Shown piece by piece: positions 8,085 to 16,316 of a DNA stretch of 64,000 nucleotides. The DNA comes from Ferranicluibacter quercicola. Lineage in GTDB: Bacteria > Pseudomonadota > Alphaproteobacteria > Rhizobiales > Rhizobiaceae. The translations under genes and the position numbers were made by a program. The notes under the pieces are model-generated. The model was not told where the DNA came from and did not search any database. It saw only the letters and a program-made list of their open reading frames with translations. Location: positions 1-64,000 of the forward strand of contig NZ_JAJOZR010000005.1 of the NCBI RefSeq assembly GCF_021168455.1, read 5' to 3'. Position 1 is the stretch's first letter. The number at the start of each line of letters is the position of its first letter.

Positions 8085-9143
8085 TCAGACGGCGCTGGCC
8101 GCCCGCGCCGCGTCCTCGGCGATCCCTTCGCGCACCAGCGGCGCAACCTTCGTGCCGTAAAGCTCGATGCCCCGCATGATCTGATCGTGCGGCATCGGGC
8201 CGATCGCCATCTGCAGGAGAAACCGATCATTGCGGAAGATCCGGTGATGCCGGACGATCTTTTCGGCGACCGTTTCCGGATCGCCCAGAAACAGATTCCC
8301 GCGCGGGCCAATGGCCTGGTTGAAATGCGCCCGGTTGGTCGGCCCCCAGCCGCGCTCGCGGCCGATCCTGTCCATCACCTCCGCTTGCGGCCCGTAGAAC
8401 TGGTCGGCCGCCGCCTGAGTCGTCTCGGCGATGAAGCCGTGCACGTTGATGCTGGTCTTCAGCCCCGTCGACGGCTGCCCGGCGCGCCGGGCGGCCTCCC
8501 GGTAAAGATCAAACACCGGCGCGTAACGCGCCGGTTCGCCGCCGATGATGGCGAGCGCCACCGGCAGGCCGAGCGCGCCGGCCCGGGCGACGGACTGCGG
8601 CGTGCCCCCGACGGCCACCCACAGCGGCAGCGGCGCCTGCAGCGGTCGCGGATAGACGCCGCGATCGTGCAGAGCGGCCCGCTTCTCGCCTTCCCAGGTG
8701 ACGATCTCGCCGCTGCGCAGCGCCATCAAGAGGTCGAGCTTCTCCGAAAACAGGTCGTCGTAATCCTCCAGCGGATAGCCGAACAGCGGAAACGATTCGA
8801 TGAAGGAGCCGCGCCCCGCCATGATCTCCGCCCGGCCACCGGAGAGAAGATCGAGCGTCGCGAACTGCTGGAACACGCGCACCGGATCGTCCGACGACAA
8901 GACGGTCACCGCGCTGCTCAGACGGATGCGGCTGGTGCGTGCGGCGGCCGCCGCCAGCACCACGGCCGGGGACGAGACCACGTAATCGGCGCGGTGATGC
9001 TCCCCGAGCCCGAAAACGTCGAGGCCGACCTGATCGGCCAGCTCGATTTCGTCCAGCAGGTCCTTCAGCCGCCGCTCGCCTTCACGGCCCTTGTCGGCGG
9101 CTTTGGGGTCGACATCGCCGAAAGTGTAGAGACCGAGTTCCAT
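8085..9143 (-). CDS. Luciferase-like (LLM class) flavin-dependent monooxygenase
   Basis: The 352-residue product has the bacterial luciferase TIM-barrel pattern: opening MELGLYTFGD, ADQVGLDVFGLGEHHRADYV, then LSSAVTVLSSDDPVRVFQQFATLDLLSGGR and the glycine-rich AGRGSFIESFPLFG. The second half has PLPLWVAVGGTPQSVARAG. Such enzymes use reduced flavin (FMNH2) or F420; the substrate is not predictable here. The start ATG at 9141-9143 is preferred to one 11 codons upstream because the barrel begins directly after it. The gene is divergent from xdhA with a 197-base spacer and shows no link to purine metabolism. Confidence 0.85.
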   Translation of the reverse strand: MELGLYTFGDVDPKAADKGREGERRLKDLLDEIELADQVGLDVFGLGEHHRADYVVSSPAVVLAAAAARTSRIRLSSAVTVLSSDDPVRVFQQFATLDLLSGGRAEIMAGRGSFIESFPLFGYPLEDYDDLFSEKLDLLMALRSGEIVTWEGEKRAALHDRGVYPRPLQAPLPLWVAVGGTPQSVARAGALGLPVALAIIGGEPARYAPVFDLYREAARRAGQPSTGLKTSINVHGFIAETTQAAADQFYGPQAEVMDRIGRERGWGPTNRAHFNQAIGPRGNLFLGDPETVAEKIVRHHRIFRNDRFLLQMAIGPMPHDQIMRGIELYGTKVAPLVREGIAEDAARAASAV

Positions 9144-9340
9144 GATGCGGGTATCCCTGATGTGGTGTTTTCCCACACATAAACATCGCGGGCGCGCTTT
9201 CCCACTGCTGGAGCCGTAAACGCTGCGTTGCCGCCCTGTTTACATCGGCGTACAGCCCGGAAGGGCAAGCGCGGTGCCAAAATCCATTGTCAGCCGGCTG
9301 TCTTTGCGCATAGTCTTGTCCGTCACGACAAGGGGTCCGA

Positions 9341-10837
9341 ATGACCATCACAGCCGACACCGCCAACCCGTCCCCGGGCAGCATCCGTTTCCTGCTCAAC
9401 GACCGCGAGATCGATCTGAAGACCGTGGCGCCCACCGCGACGCTGCTCGATTTCCTGCGGATCGAGCGCCGGCTGACCGGTACCAAGGAAGGCTGCGCGG
9501 AAGGCGACTGCGGCGCCTGTACCGTTCTGGTCGGGCGGCTGGTCGCGGGAAACCTCGTCTATGAAGGCGTCAACGCCTGCATCCGCTTCGTCGGCTCGCT
9601 CAATGCCACCCATGTCGTGACCGTCGAGCATCTGGCCGCGCGGGACGGCACGCTGCACCCGGTCCAGCAGGCGATGGTCGATTATCACGGCTCGCAATGC
9701 GGCTTCTGCACGCCGGGCTTCGTGATGTCGCTGTACGGCCTCTGGCTTTCGAAGGACAATCCCGGCCGCGCCGATATCGAAAAGGCGCTTCAGGGCAATC
9801 TCTGTCGATGCACCGGCTACGAGCCGATCGTGCGCGCGGCCGAAGCCGTCGCCACTGCCCGGCCCGATGCCGTGTTCGATCCGATCCTGACGATGCGCGA
9901 TCGCGTGGTCGCCTTCCTCTCGGGCCTAGCGACCGGCGAAACCATCGTGCTCGGCCCGCCCGATGCCCGTCTCGTCGTGCCGGGCTCGGCGCAGGCGCTC
10001 GCCGAAGCGCTGTCCGAACACCCGGACGCGACCGTGGTTGCCGGCTCCACCGATGTCGGCCTGTGGGTGACGAAGCAGATGCGCCCCATCAACCCCGTCA
10101 TCTTCATCAACGGCCTTTCGGACCTGCAAACGATCACCGAGACGCCCGACGGCATCACCATCGGCGCCGGTGTCACCTATTCGCTCGCCTTCTCCACGCT
10201 TGCACGCTGCCTGCCGCCGCTCGGGAAGCTGCTCGACAGGCTTGGCGGCGATCAGGTGCGCAACATGGGCACCCTCGGCGGCAATATCGCCAACGGCTCG
10301 CCCATCGGCGACACACCGCCGCCCCTGATCGCGCTCGGCGCCACGGTCACGCTCCGCGCGGTCTCCGGCACACGCACCCTGCCGCTGCAGGACTATTTCA
10401 TCGCCTATGGCCGGCAGGACCGGCATCCGGGCGAGTTCGTCGAAAGCCTGTTCGTGCCCGCCCTGCCCGCGGACGAGCACTTCGCCGTCTACAAGATCTC
10501 CAAGCGCCGCGACGAGGACATCTCCGCCCTCTGCGCCGCCTTCCGCCTTAGCGTATCGCCGGAGGGCCTCGTCACATCCGCCCGCATCGCCTTCGGCGGC
10601 ATGGCGGGCACGCCCAAGCGCGCCACGGCCGTCGAGGACGCGCTGATCGGCAAACCCTGGAGCGAAGAGACCGTCGCCGCCGCCCGCCCGGCCTTCGACG
10701 TCGACTATCAGCCACTGAGCGACTGGCGCGCCACCAGCACGTATCGCGCTCTGACGGCGAAGAACCTGCTATTGCGGTTCTATCTGGAAACATCGGGCAC
10801 GCCGGCGGAGCTGGTGCGGTTCGAGGCCGCGGAATGA
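9341..10837 (+). CDS. xdhA: Xanthine dehydrogenase small subunit (2Fe-2S and FAD)
   Basis: The 498-residue subunit carries the two iron-sulfur clusters and FAD of xanthine dehydrogenase, which oxidises hypoxanthine to xanthine and then urate in the cytoplasm. The plant-type 2Fe-2S motif EGCAEGDCGACTVL lies near residues 50-63. The second cluster motif is CGFCTPG with LCRCTG near 118-155. The FAD-binding domain begins around residue 205, with VVAGSTDVGLW and GTLGGNIANGSPIGD, and is followed by the CO-dehydrogenase flavoprotein C-terminal domain. The layout matches bacterial XdhA. It heads the xdhA-xdhB-xdhC cluster but is separated from xdhB by a 190-base spacer holding a RIME-like repeat. Confidence 0.95.
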   Translation: MTITADTANPSPGSIRFLLNDREIDLKTVAPTATLLDFLRIERRLTGTKEGCAEGDCGACTVLVGRLVAGNLVYEGVNACIRFVGSLNATHVVTVEHLAARDGTLHPVQQAMVDYHGSQCGFCTPGFVMSLYGLWLSKDNPGRADIEKALQGNLCRCTGYEPIVRAAEAVATARPDAVFDPILTMRDRVVAFLSGLATGETIVLGPPDARLVVPGSAQALAEALSEHPDATVVAGSTDVGLWVTKQMRPINPVIFINGLSDLQTITETPDGITIGAGVTYSLAFSTLARCLPPLGKLLDRLGGDQVRNMGTLGGNIANGSPIGDTPPPLIALGATVTLRAVSGTRTLPLQDYFIAYGRQDRHPGEFVESLFVPALPADEHFAVYKISKRRDEDISALCAAFRLSVSPEGLVTSARIAFGGMAGTPKRATAVEDALIGKPWSEETVAAARPAFDVDYQPLSDWRATSTYRALTAKNLLLRFYLETSGTPAELVRFEAAE

Positions 10838-10860
10838 TGCAACGCATCGGGTTGGCGTAG

Positions 10861-10971
10861 CCCCTCACCCTAACCCTCTCCCCGCACGCGGGGAGCGGGA
10901 CGTGCCAGACGGCCGCTCCAAGTCCCTTCGCCCCGCTTGCGGGGAGAAGGTGCCGGCAGGCGGATGAGGGG
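10861..10971. repeat. RIME-like rhizobial intergenic palindromic element
   Basis: A 111-base element is bounded by CCCCTCA (10861-10867) and TGAGGGG (10965-10971). It contains two internal palindromes: CTCCCCGC/GCGGGGAG at 10878-10895, and CCCCGC/GCGGGG inside CCTT...AAGG at 10925-10950. The size, the two large palindromes and the CTCCCCGC core fit the Rhizobium-specific intergenic mosaic element (RIME). It is placed between xdhA and xdhB, where the transcript would fold into strong stem-loops. Confidence 0.75.
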
Positions 10972-11027
10972 CAGTCGCGCATGCGTGCTGCGAACGAAAA
11001 CGGGCCTCAAGGTCAAGGAGACGGATC

Positions 11028-13367
11028 ATGGACACCTCAACCTTTCAGGAGCGCCAGACCATCCGCGGCGGCATGCACAAGAACCTTCGCCATGACAGCG
11101 CACACAAGCACGTGGCCGGCAGTGCCGACTATATCGACGACATGCCCGAGCCGGCGGGAACGCTGCATGCCGCGCTCGGCCTCACCGACCGCGCCCATGC
11201 CGAGATCGTCTCGATGGACCTGAGCGCCGTGGAAGCCTATCCCGGCGTCGTCTGCGTTCTCACCGCACGCGATATGCCGCATTCCAACGATATCAGCCCC
11301 AGCCATCTCGACGACGAGCCCGTGCTGGCGGACGGCCGCGTCGAGTTCCACGGTCAGGCCGCCTTCGCCGTGATCGCCGAGACGCGCGACGCCGCCCGCC
11401 GCGCGGCCCGTCATGCCAGGATCGTCTACAACGACCTGACGCACGCCATCGACGTCGTGCAGGCGCGCGCGGCCGGCGGCACGCTCGTGACCAAGCCGCT
11501 GACCCTGTCGCGCGGCGATGCGGCGCACGAAATGCCGCATGCGCCGCGTCGCGTGAAGGGCGAAATGCGCATCGGCGGGCAGGAACACTTCTATCTCGAA
11601 AGCCATATCGCCTTTGCCATTCCCGGCGAAGACGACGACATCACCGTCTGGTCCTCCACCCAGCATCCGAGCGAGATCCAGCACATGGTCGCCCATGTGC
11701 TCGGCGTGCCCTCCAATGCCGTCACCGTACAGGTGCGCCGCATGGGCGGCGGCTTCGGCGGCAAGGAAACGCAGGGCAACCAGTTCGCCGCCATCGCCGC
11801 CGTTGCGGCCAAGAAGCTGAACCGCCCGGTCAAATTCCGGCCCGACCGCGACGAGGACATGGCCTGCACCGGCAAGCGCCACGACTTTCTCGTCGAATAC
11901 GAGGTCGGCTTCGACGACGACGGCCGCATCCATGCCGTGGAGGCGACGTTTGCCGCCCGCTGCGGCTATTCCTCCGATCTCTCCGGCCCCGTCACCGACC
12001 GCGCCCTCTTCCACGCGGACGGCGCCTATTTCTATCCGCATGTGCGCCTGACCTCCGAACCGCTGAAGACCAACACGGTCTCCAACACCGCCTATCGCGG
12101 CTTCGGCGGGCCGCAGGGCATCGTCGGCGCCGAACGCATGATCGAGGAGATCGCCTATGCGCTCGGCAAGGACACGCTCGAGATCCGCAAGCTGAATTTC
12201 TACGGCGAGAAGGGCTCCGGCCGCGACCTGACCCCCTATCACCAGCAGGTCGAGGACAACGTCATCGGCAAGCTGGTGGCGGAACTCGAGCACAGTGCCG
12301 ACTACCAGAAGCGCCGCGCCGACATCCTCGCCTTCAACGCCGGCAGCCGCATCATTCGCAAGGGCATCGCGCTCACGCCCGTCAAGTTCGGCATTTCCTT
12401 CACCATGACCGCCTTCAACCAGGCGGGCGCCCTCGTCCACGTCTATCAGGACGGCTCGATCCACCTGAACCATGGCGGCACGGAGATGGGCCAGGGGCTC
12501 TACACCAAGATCGCTCAGGTGCTGGCCGACAGTTTCCAGGTCGATATCGAGCGTGTGAAGATCACCGCGACCACCACGGGCAAGGTGCCGAACACCTCGG
12601 CCACCGCTGCCTCCTCCGGCACGGACCTTAACGGCATGGCCGCGGCCGATGCCGCGCGCCAGATCAAGGACCGTCTGATTGCCTTTGCCGCCGAGCGCTG
12701 GCAGACGACGCCGGACAAGATCGCCTTCGTGCCGAACCATGTCCTCATCGGCGAGGAGCGCGTGCCCTTCAACGACCTCGTCAAGCTGGCCTATTTCGCC
12801 CGCATCCAGCTGTCGGCCGCCGGCTTCTACAAGACGCCGAAGATCCATTGGGACCGCACCACCGGCCGCGGCACACCCTTCTATTATTTCGCCTATGGCG
12901 CCGCCGTCTCGGAGGTCTCGATCGACACGCTGACCGGCGAATACATGGTCGAGCGGGTGGACGTGCTCCACGATGTTGGCCGCTCGCTCAACCCGGCGAT
13001 CGACATCGGCCAGATCGAAGGCGGCTTCGTGCAGGGCATGGGCTGGCTGACGACCGAAGAGCTCTGGTGGGATGACAAGGGCCGGCTGCGCACCCATGCG
13101 CCTTCCACCTACAAGATCCCGCTCGCCTCCGACCGCCCGAAGATCTTCAACGTCAGGCTCGCGGACTGGAGCGTGAACGGCGAGGAGACGATCGGTCGCT
13201 CCAAGGCCGTGGGCGAACCGCCGTTCAACCTGCCGATCTCCGTGCTCGAAGCCATCTCCATGGCGGTGGCCAGCGTCGGCGACTACCGCCAGTGCCCGCG
13301 CCTCGACGCGCCGGCGACACCGGAGCGCGTGCTGATGGCCGTCGAGCGGATGCGTTCCGCCCCATGA
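11028..13367 (+). CDS. xdhB: Xanthine dehydrogenase large subunit (molybdopterin)
   Basis: The 779-residue subunit binds the molybdenum cofactor and substrate. Visible motifs are HVAGSADYIDDMPEP at the N-terminus, GGQEHFYLES, the molybdopterin-binding RRMGGGFGGKE near residue 240, AYRGFGGPQG near 360, NHGGTEMGQG near 485 and VGEPPFNL near 728, which contains the catalytic glutamate region. A good ribosome-binding site (AAGGAGA) precedes the ATG. Its stop codon overlaps the xdhC start (ATGA), so the cofactor-insertion factor is made in step. Length is normal for bacterial XdhB. Confidence 0.95.
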   Translation: MDTSTFQERQTIRGGMHKNLRHDSAHKHVAGSADYIDDMPEPAGTLHAALGLTDRAHAEIVSMDLSAVEAYPGVVCVLTARDMPHSNDISPSHLDDEPVLADGRVEFHGQAAFAVIAETRDAARRAARHARIVYNDLTHAIDVVQARAAGGTLVTKPLTLSRGDAAHEMPHAPRRVKGEMRIGGQEHFYLESHIAFAIPGEDDDITVWSSTQHPSEIQHMVAHVLGVPSNAVTVQVRRMGGGFGGKETQGNQFAAIAAVAAKKLNRPVKFRPDRDEDMACTGKRHDFLVEYEVGFDDDGRIHAVEATFAARCGYSSDLSGPVTDRALFHADGAYFYPHVRLTSEPLKTNTVSNTAYRGFGGPQGIVGAERMIEEIAYALGKDTLEIRKLNFYGEKGSGRDLTPYHQQVEDNVIGKLVAELEHSADYQKRRADILAFNAGSRIIRKGIALTPVKFGISFTMTAFNQAGALVHVYQDGSIHLNHGGTEMGQGLYTKIAQVLADSFQVDIERVKITATTTGKVPNTSATAASSGTDLNGMAAADAARQIKDRLIAFAAERWQTTPDKIAFVPNHVLIGEERVPFNDLVKLAYFARIQLSAAGFYKTPKIHWDRTTGRGTPFYYFAYGAAVSEVSIDTLTGEYMVERVDVLHDVGRSLNPAIDIGQIEGGFVQGMGWLTTEELWWDDKGRLRTHAPSTYKIPLASDRPKIFNVRLADWSVNGEETIGRSKAVGEPPFNLPISVLEAISMAVASVGDYRQCPRLDAPATPERVLMAVERMRSAP

Positions 13368-14188
13368 AATACGTGGTCGGCAGCCTGCAGGCGTTTCTGG
13401 CCCGCGAGGCACAAATCGTCTGGATCGAGGTGGCGGAAACGCGTGGGTCGACCCCCCGCGAGACCGGCGCCTTCATGCTGGTCTCGCCCACAGACAGCCA
13501 CGGCACCATCGGCGGCGGGCAGATGGAGCACATGGCGACCGATCACGCCCGGAACCTCCTGGCGGGCATGGCGACGGAAACGCATCTCGACATTCCCCTC
13601 GGGCCCGAAATCGGCCAATGCTGCGGCGGCCGGGTCGTGCTCTCCTTTCGCACGCTCGACACGCCCGCGCGTGGCGATCTCGACGCGATGCTGGAAGCGC
13701 GCGTGAACGGCTTTCCCGAAGTCTGGCTGTTCGGCGGCGGTCATGTCGGCCGGGCTCTGGCCGATGCGCTGGTGCTGCTGCCGGTGCGCACCATCGCCGT
13801 GGAAACGCGCCGCACCGAACTCGACCTGATGTCATCGGGCGCGAGCCACCGCCTGACGGCCATGCCGGAATCCCTGGTCAGAGACATCGCACCCGGCAGC
13901 GCCGTCATCATCCTCACGCATGATCATGCATTGGATTTTCTGATCGCGCGCGAAGCGCTGCCCCGCACCGACCTCGCCTATACCGGCATGATTGGCTCCA
14001 AGACCAAACGCGCGACCTTCGCCAGCTGGGCGCGCGACGAAGGGCTTGACGACACCGCCCTCTCCCGCCTCGTCCTTCCCATCGGCGGCAAGACCGTAAG
14101 CGACAAGCGCCCCGCCGTGATCGCCGCGATGACGGCGGCCGAGGTGCTGGTCGCGCTCGACGCCTATCGCCGCTCCGCCGGCTCGTAG
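13364..14188 (+). CDS. xdhC: Xanthine dehydrogenase accessory protein XdhC
   Basis: XdhC binds the molybdenum cofactor, promotes its sulfuration and hands it to XdhB. The 274-residue product has the N-terminal motif ETRGSTPRETGAFMLV, the cysteine motif GQCCGGRV, and a C-terminal Rossmann domain (LFGGGHVGRALADAL) followed by TYTGMIGSK-like AYTGMIGSKTKR. The start at 13364 overlaps the xdhB stop by four bases, whereas a start 24 codons upstream would lie inside xdhB. The 3' end overlaps a small minus-strand gene by 25 bases. Confidence 0.93.
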   Translation: MKYVVGSLQAFLAREAQIVWIEVAETRGSTPRETGAFMLVSPTDSHGTIGGGQMEHMATDHARNLLAGMATETHLDIPLGPEIGQCCGGRVVLSFRTLDTPARGDLDAMLEARVNGFPEVWLFGGGHVGRALADALVLLPVRTIAVETRRTELDLMSSGASHRLTAMPESLVRDIAPGSAVIILTHDHALDFLIAREALPRTDLAYTGMIGSKTKRATFASWARDEGLDDTALSRLVLPIGGKTVSDKRPAVIAAMTAAEVLVALDAYRRSAGS

Positions 14189-14376
14189 CGCGGATCGCGG
14201 CCATCGAGAAATCCGAGGTCGCGCTGGAGATGCGGCGGCAGGCTCTGAAGATCCAGCCTGGGATACCGCGCCGGTAGGAACCGCGCGAACCCCCTCAGCA
14301 GACGCTGCACGGCATGGCCGAGCGCGCTCGTTTTCCTCGTATAATGCAGGGTGGGACGTGTCGTCTGCAGGCTCAT
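14164..14376 (-). CDS. Small DUF1127-like basic protein
   Basis: A 70-residue, arginine-rich reading frame lies between xdhC and the LysR gene on the opposite strand. Its second half, LPPHLQRDLGFLDGRDPRY, resembles the DUF1127 core (L..HLLRDIGL). Small proteins of this family are common in Rhizobiales and some act in RNA turnover and phosphate or carbon homeostasis. A possible ribosome-binding site (GGTGA) precedes the ATG. It overlaps the end of xdhC by 25 bases and is divergent from the LysR gene. The similarity is short, so both the gene and its family are moderately supported. Confidence 0.5.
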   Translation of the reverse strand: MSLQTTRPTLHYTRKTSALGHAVQRLLRGFARFLPARYPRLDLQSLPPHLQRDLGFLDGRDPRYEPAERR

Positions 14377-14474
14377 GGCATCACCATTCGGTCAGGGAAT
14401 GGCTTGCATCATCGGCCCGCGCATGCTCGAAATCCAATCGAACATCCGCCTGCTGCCATCAAGAGACCTGATCC

Positions 14475-15371
14475 ATGAAGATGTCCCGACAGTTCCCGCT
14501 GAATGCCCTGCGCGTCTTCGAGGCCGTCGCGCGCCTGTCGAGCTTCACCCGGGCCGGCCAGGAACTCGGCCTCACCCAGACCGCCGTCAGCTACCAGATC
14601 AAACTGCTGGAGGAGAACATCGGCGAACCCCTCTTCCTGCGCCGCCCGCGCCAGATCACGCTGACGGAGACCGGCGAACGGCTGCTGCCAAAGGTGAGCC
14701 AGGGGTTCGATCTGCTGGGAGAGGCGGTCGTGGCGGCGCGGCGTGCGTCGAGCGAAATCCTTATCCTGCACTCCACGCCCACCTTCGCCCAGCAATGGCT
14801 GACACGACGCCTCGGCACCTTTCAGTTCCGCCACCCGCAGATCGCCGTCCGGCTCGTCACCGGTGCCCGCATCGTCGATTTCCAGACGGAAACGGCCGAT
14901 ATCGCCATTCGCTGGGGCACGGGGGACTGGCCGGGCCTGATCAGCCATCACCTGATGCGCCTCGATTTCGCGCCGATCCTCAGCCCTGCTCTGGCAGAAA
15001 CCCATGGCGGCATCCGCGAGCCCGCCGATCTTCTGAAACTGCCGCTCATCAGCCCGTCCGACCCTTGGTGGAAGCAGTGGTTCACCGCCGCCGGCGTTCC
15101 AGATCCGAACCTCGACGTGCTAACGCCGAACGATTTCGGCGTCCAGACCTTCGACGCGGCCGCGGCCATGGCCGGACAGGGCGTCGCCATCGTCAACCCC
15201 GCGCACTACGCCGACGACATCGCCGCCGGCCGCCTCCTCGTGCCTTTCGATCTCCTGTGCAATGACGGCAGGAATTACTGGCTCGCCTATGCCGAGAACC
15301 GCCGCAACGTCCTGAAGATCCGCGCATTTCGAGACTGGATTCTGCAGGAGTTTAACACGGTGCCATCGTAA
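14475..15371 (+). CDS. LysR-family regulator, GcvA-like
   Basis: The 298-residue protein has an N-terminal winged helix-turn-helix (FPLNALRVFEAVARLSSFTRAGQELGLTQTAVSYQIKLLE, residues about 7-47) and the periplasmic-binding-like effector domain of the GcvA subgroup (ILHSTPTFAQQWLTRRLGTF; ADIAIRWGTGDWPGL). In rhizobia a LysR gene often sits inside the xdh/puuD region, so control of purine catabolism is a reasonable inference; the effector is not known. The start MKMSRQFPLNALRVF is two codons ahead of an alternative ATG. It is transcribed in the same direction as xdhABC and puuD. Confidence 0.9.
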   Translation: MKMSRQFPLNALRVFEAVARLSSFTRAGQELGLTQTAVSYQIKLLEENIGEPLFLRRPRQITLTETGERLLPKVSQGFDLLGEAVVAARRASSEILILHSTPTFAQQWLTRRLGTFQFRHPQIAVRLVTGARIVDFQTETADIAIRWGTGDWPGLISHHLMRLDFAPILSPALAETHGGIREPADLLKLPLISPSDPWWKQWFTAAGVPDPNLDVLTPNDFGVQTFDAAAAMAGQGVAIVNPAHYADDIAAGRLLVPFDLLCNDGRNYWLAYAENRRNVLKIRAFRDWILQEFNTVPS

Positions 15372-15401
15372 TGACCGCGCCAACCCACCTCCGATGCGAC
15401 C

Positions 15402-15435
15402 TTGACGTTTTTTGTATTTTACGTAATTTACGCAG
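15402..15435 (+). promoter_or_regulatory. AT-rich promoter/operator of the toxin-antitoxin pair
   Basis: A -35-like TTGACG (15402-15407) leads into an AT-rich stretch with a 9-base direct repeat, TTTACGTAA (15418-15426) then TTTACGCAG (15427-15435). The repeat contains the palindrome TACGTA. It lies just upstream of the AGGAG ribosome-binding site of the antitoxin gene. Autoregulation by antitoxin binding is the norm in such loci, so this is the likely operator. No good -10 hexamer at standard spacing is visible. Confidence 0.5.
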
Positions 15436-15448
15436 AAAGGAGATATCG

Positions 15449-15703
15449 ATGTCTGAGGCTCTGAAAATACCGGCAACCCTCTTTTCTCGAAGCTTTGCAC
15501 GCTATCAGGACGAAGCCATTACCGAGAAGATAATAGAGATCACCAGTCACGGGAGAGTTGTTGGTGGCTATCTCTCCGCTGGCGAGCTTGAGCATTACAA
15601 AAGACTGAAACGTCGGGAGCGCGAAGTGCTCGCTGTCGGCGACTTGGACGATGAAACGATATCGGATCTGGAAAATGCGCGCTATGGCGTTTCGCCGGCG
15701 TGA
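15449..15703 (+). CDS. Phd/YefM-like antitoxin
   Basis: The 84-residue protein contains FSRSFARYQDEAITEKIIEITSHGRVVG, which follows the Phd/YefM pattern in which a short DNA-binding domain is followed by a basic, charged tail that masks the toxin. The start ATG at 15449 has a strong AAAGGAG site 8 bases upstream; the frame is open further upstream but without a second good start. The stop overlaps the GTG start of the next gene (GTGA), the usual arrangement of toxin-antitoxin operons. Local GC is lower than in the flanking purine genes, which suggests acquisition. Confidence 0.7.
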   Translation: MSEALKIPATLFSRSFARYQDEAITEKIIEITSHGRVVGGYLSAGELEHYKRLKRREREVLAVGDLDDETISDLENARYGVSPA

Positions 15704-16143
15704 GATTCCCGGCACCTGCACCGGGTCTGGTGGTTCGCTATGCGTTCCTCTGGAAGGAAGATCATGACCAAGGCAGGTACGAAGCGGCCAAGGACAGGCC
15801 ATGCGCCATCATTCTCGCTGCAAATGTTCGAGAGACGGCTGACATTCAGGTCGTTGTCGTGCCCATCACGCATTCTGCTCCCGCTGTAGACGAAGAGGCG
15901 ACGTCGCTCGAAATGCCGCCAGCCGTTGCTCGCACCCTGGGACTGGACGCCGGTCGGCATTGGGTTCGGGTCACGCAGCTCAACCGTTTCATTTGGCCCG
16001 GCTACGATCTGCGCCCCAGACCGGATGTGCCCGAGCGTGTCGACTACGGCTTCATCCCCCAAACGTTCTTTGAACGCATCCGATCTGCGATCCTTGCGGA
16101 GAACAAGAGGACGAAGATCTCGTTCATTCCACGGGACTCTTGA
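15700..16143 (+). CDS. Probable toxin of a type II system, PemK/MazF-like
   Basis: The 147-residue product starts at a GTG overlapping the antitoxin stop. Near the N-terminus, PAPGLVVRYAFLWKEDHDQGR and KDRPCAIILAANV resemble the first strands of PemK/MazF-type RNA endonucleases (PG.V....F.......K.RP.lvl). VVVVPITHS corresponds to the next core strand. The C-terminal half (GYDLRPRPDVPERVDYGFIPQTFFERI) is not familiar from classical MazF. The gene order antitoxin-toxin and the four-base overlap support a toxin role. The fold assignment is moderate; ribosome-independent mRNA cleavage would be the expected activity if correct. Confidence 0.55.
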   Translation: MRFPAPAPGLVVRYAFLWKEDHDQGRYEAAKDRPCAIILAANVRETADIQVVVVPITHSAPAVDEEATSLEMPPAVARTLGLDAGRHWVRVTQLNRFIWPGYDLRPRPDVPERVDYGFIPQTFFERIRSAILAENKRTKISFIPRDS

Positions 16144-16316
16144 TCCGTAGCGATAAGATACCGTGCCGCGCTCAAGCCTCGCCCCTTCGATCCCCCGCCA
16201 TATCGCCCTCGCCACCAAATATCTTGTCGAGCACGCGGATCTTTGAGAAAGCGCCCCTTCCCTCGCCCGGGAAATTCTCGCAATGTGACAGGCGGGGGGC
16301 ATGAAAGGGGACAGGA

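Noticed and set aside
11037..13412. A 791-codon open frame opposite xdhB
   Set aside because: No domain and low-complexity composition; the plus strand encodes a complete molybdopterin subunit with conserved motifs.
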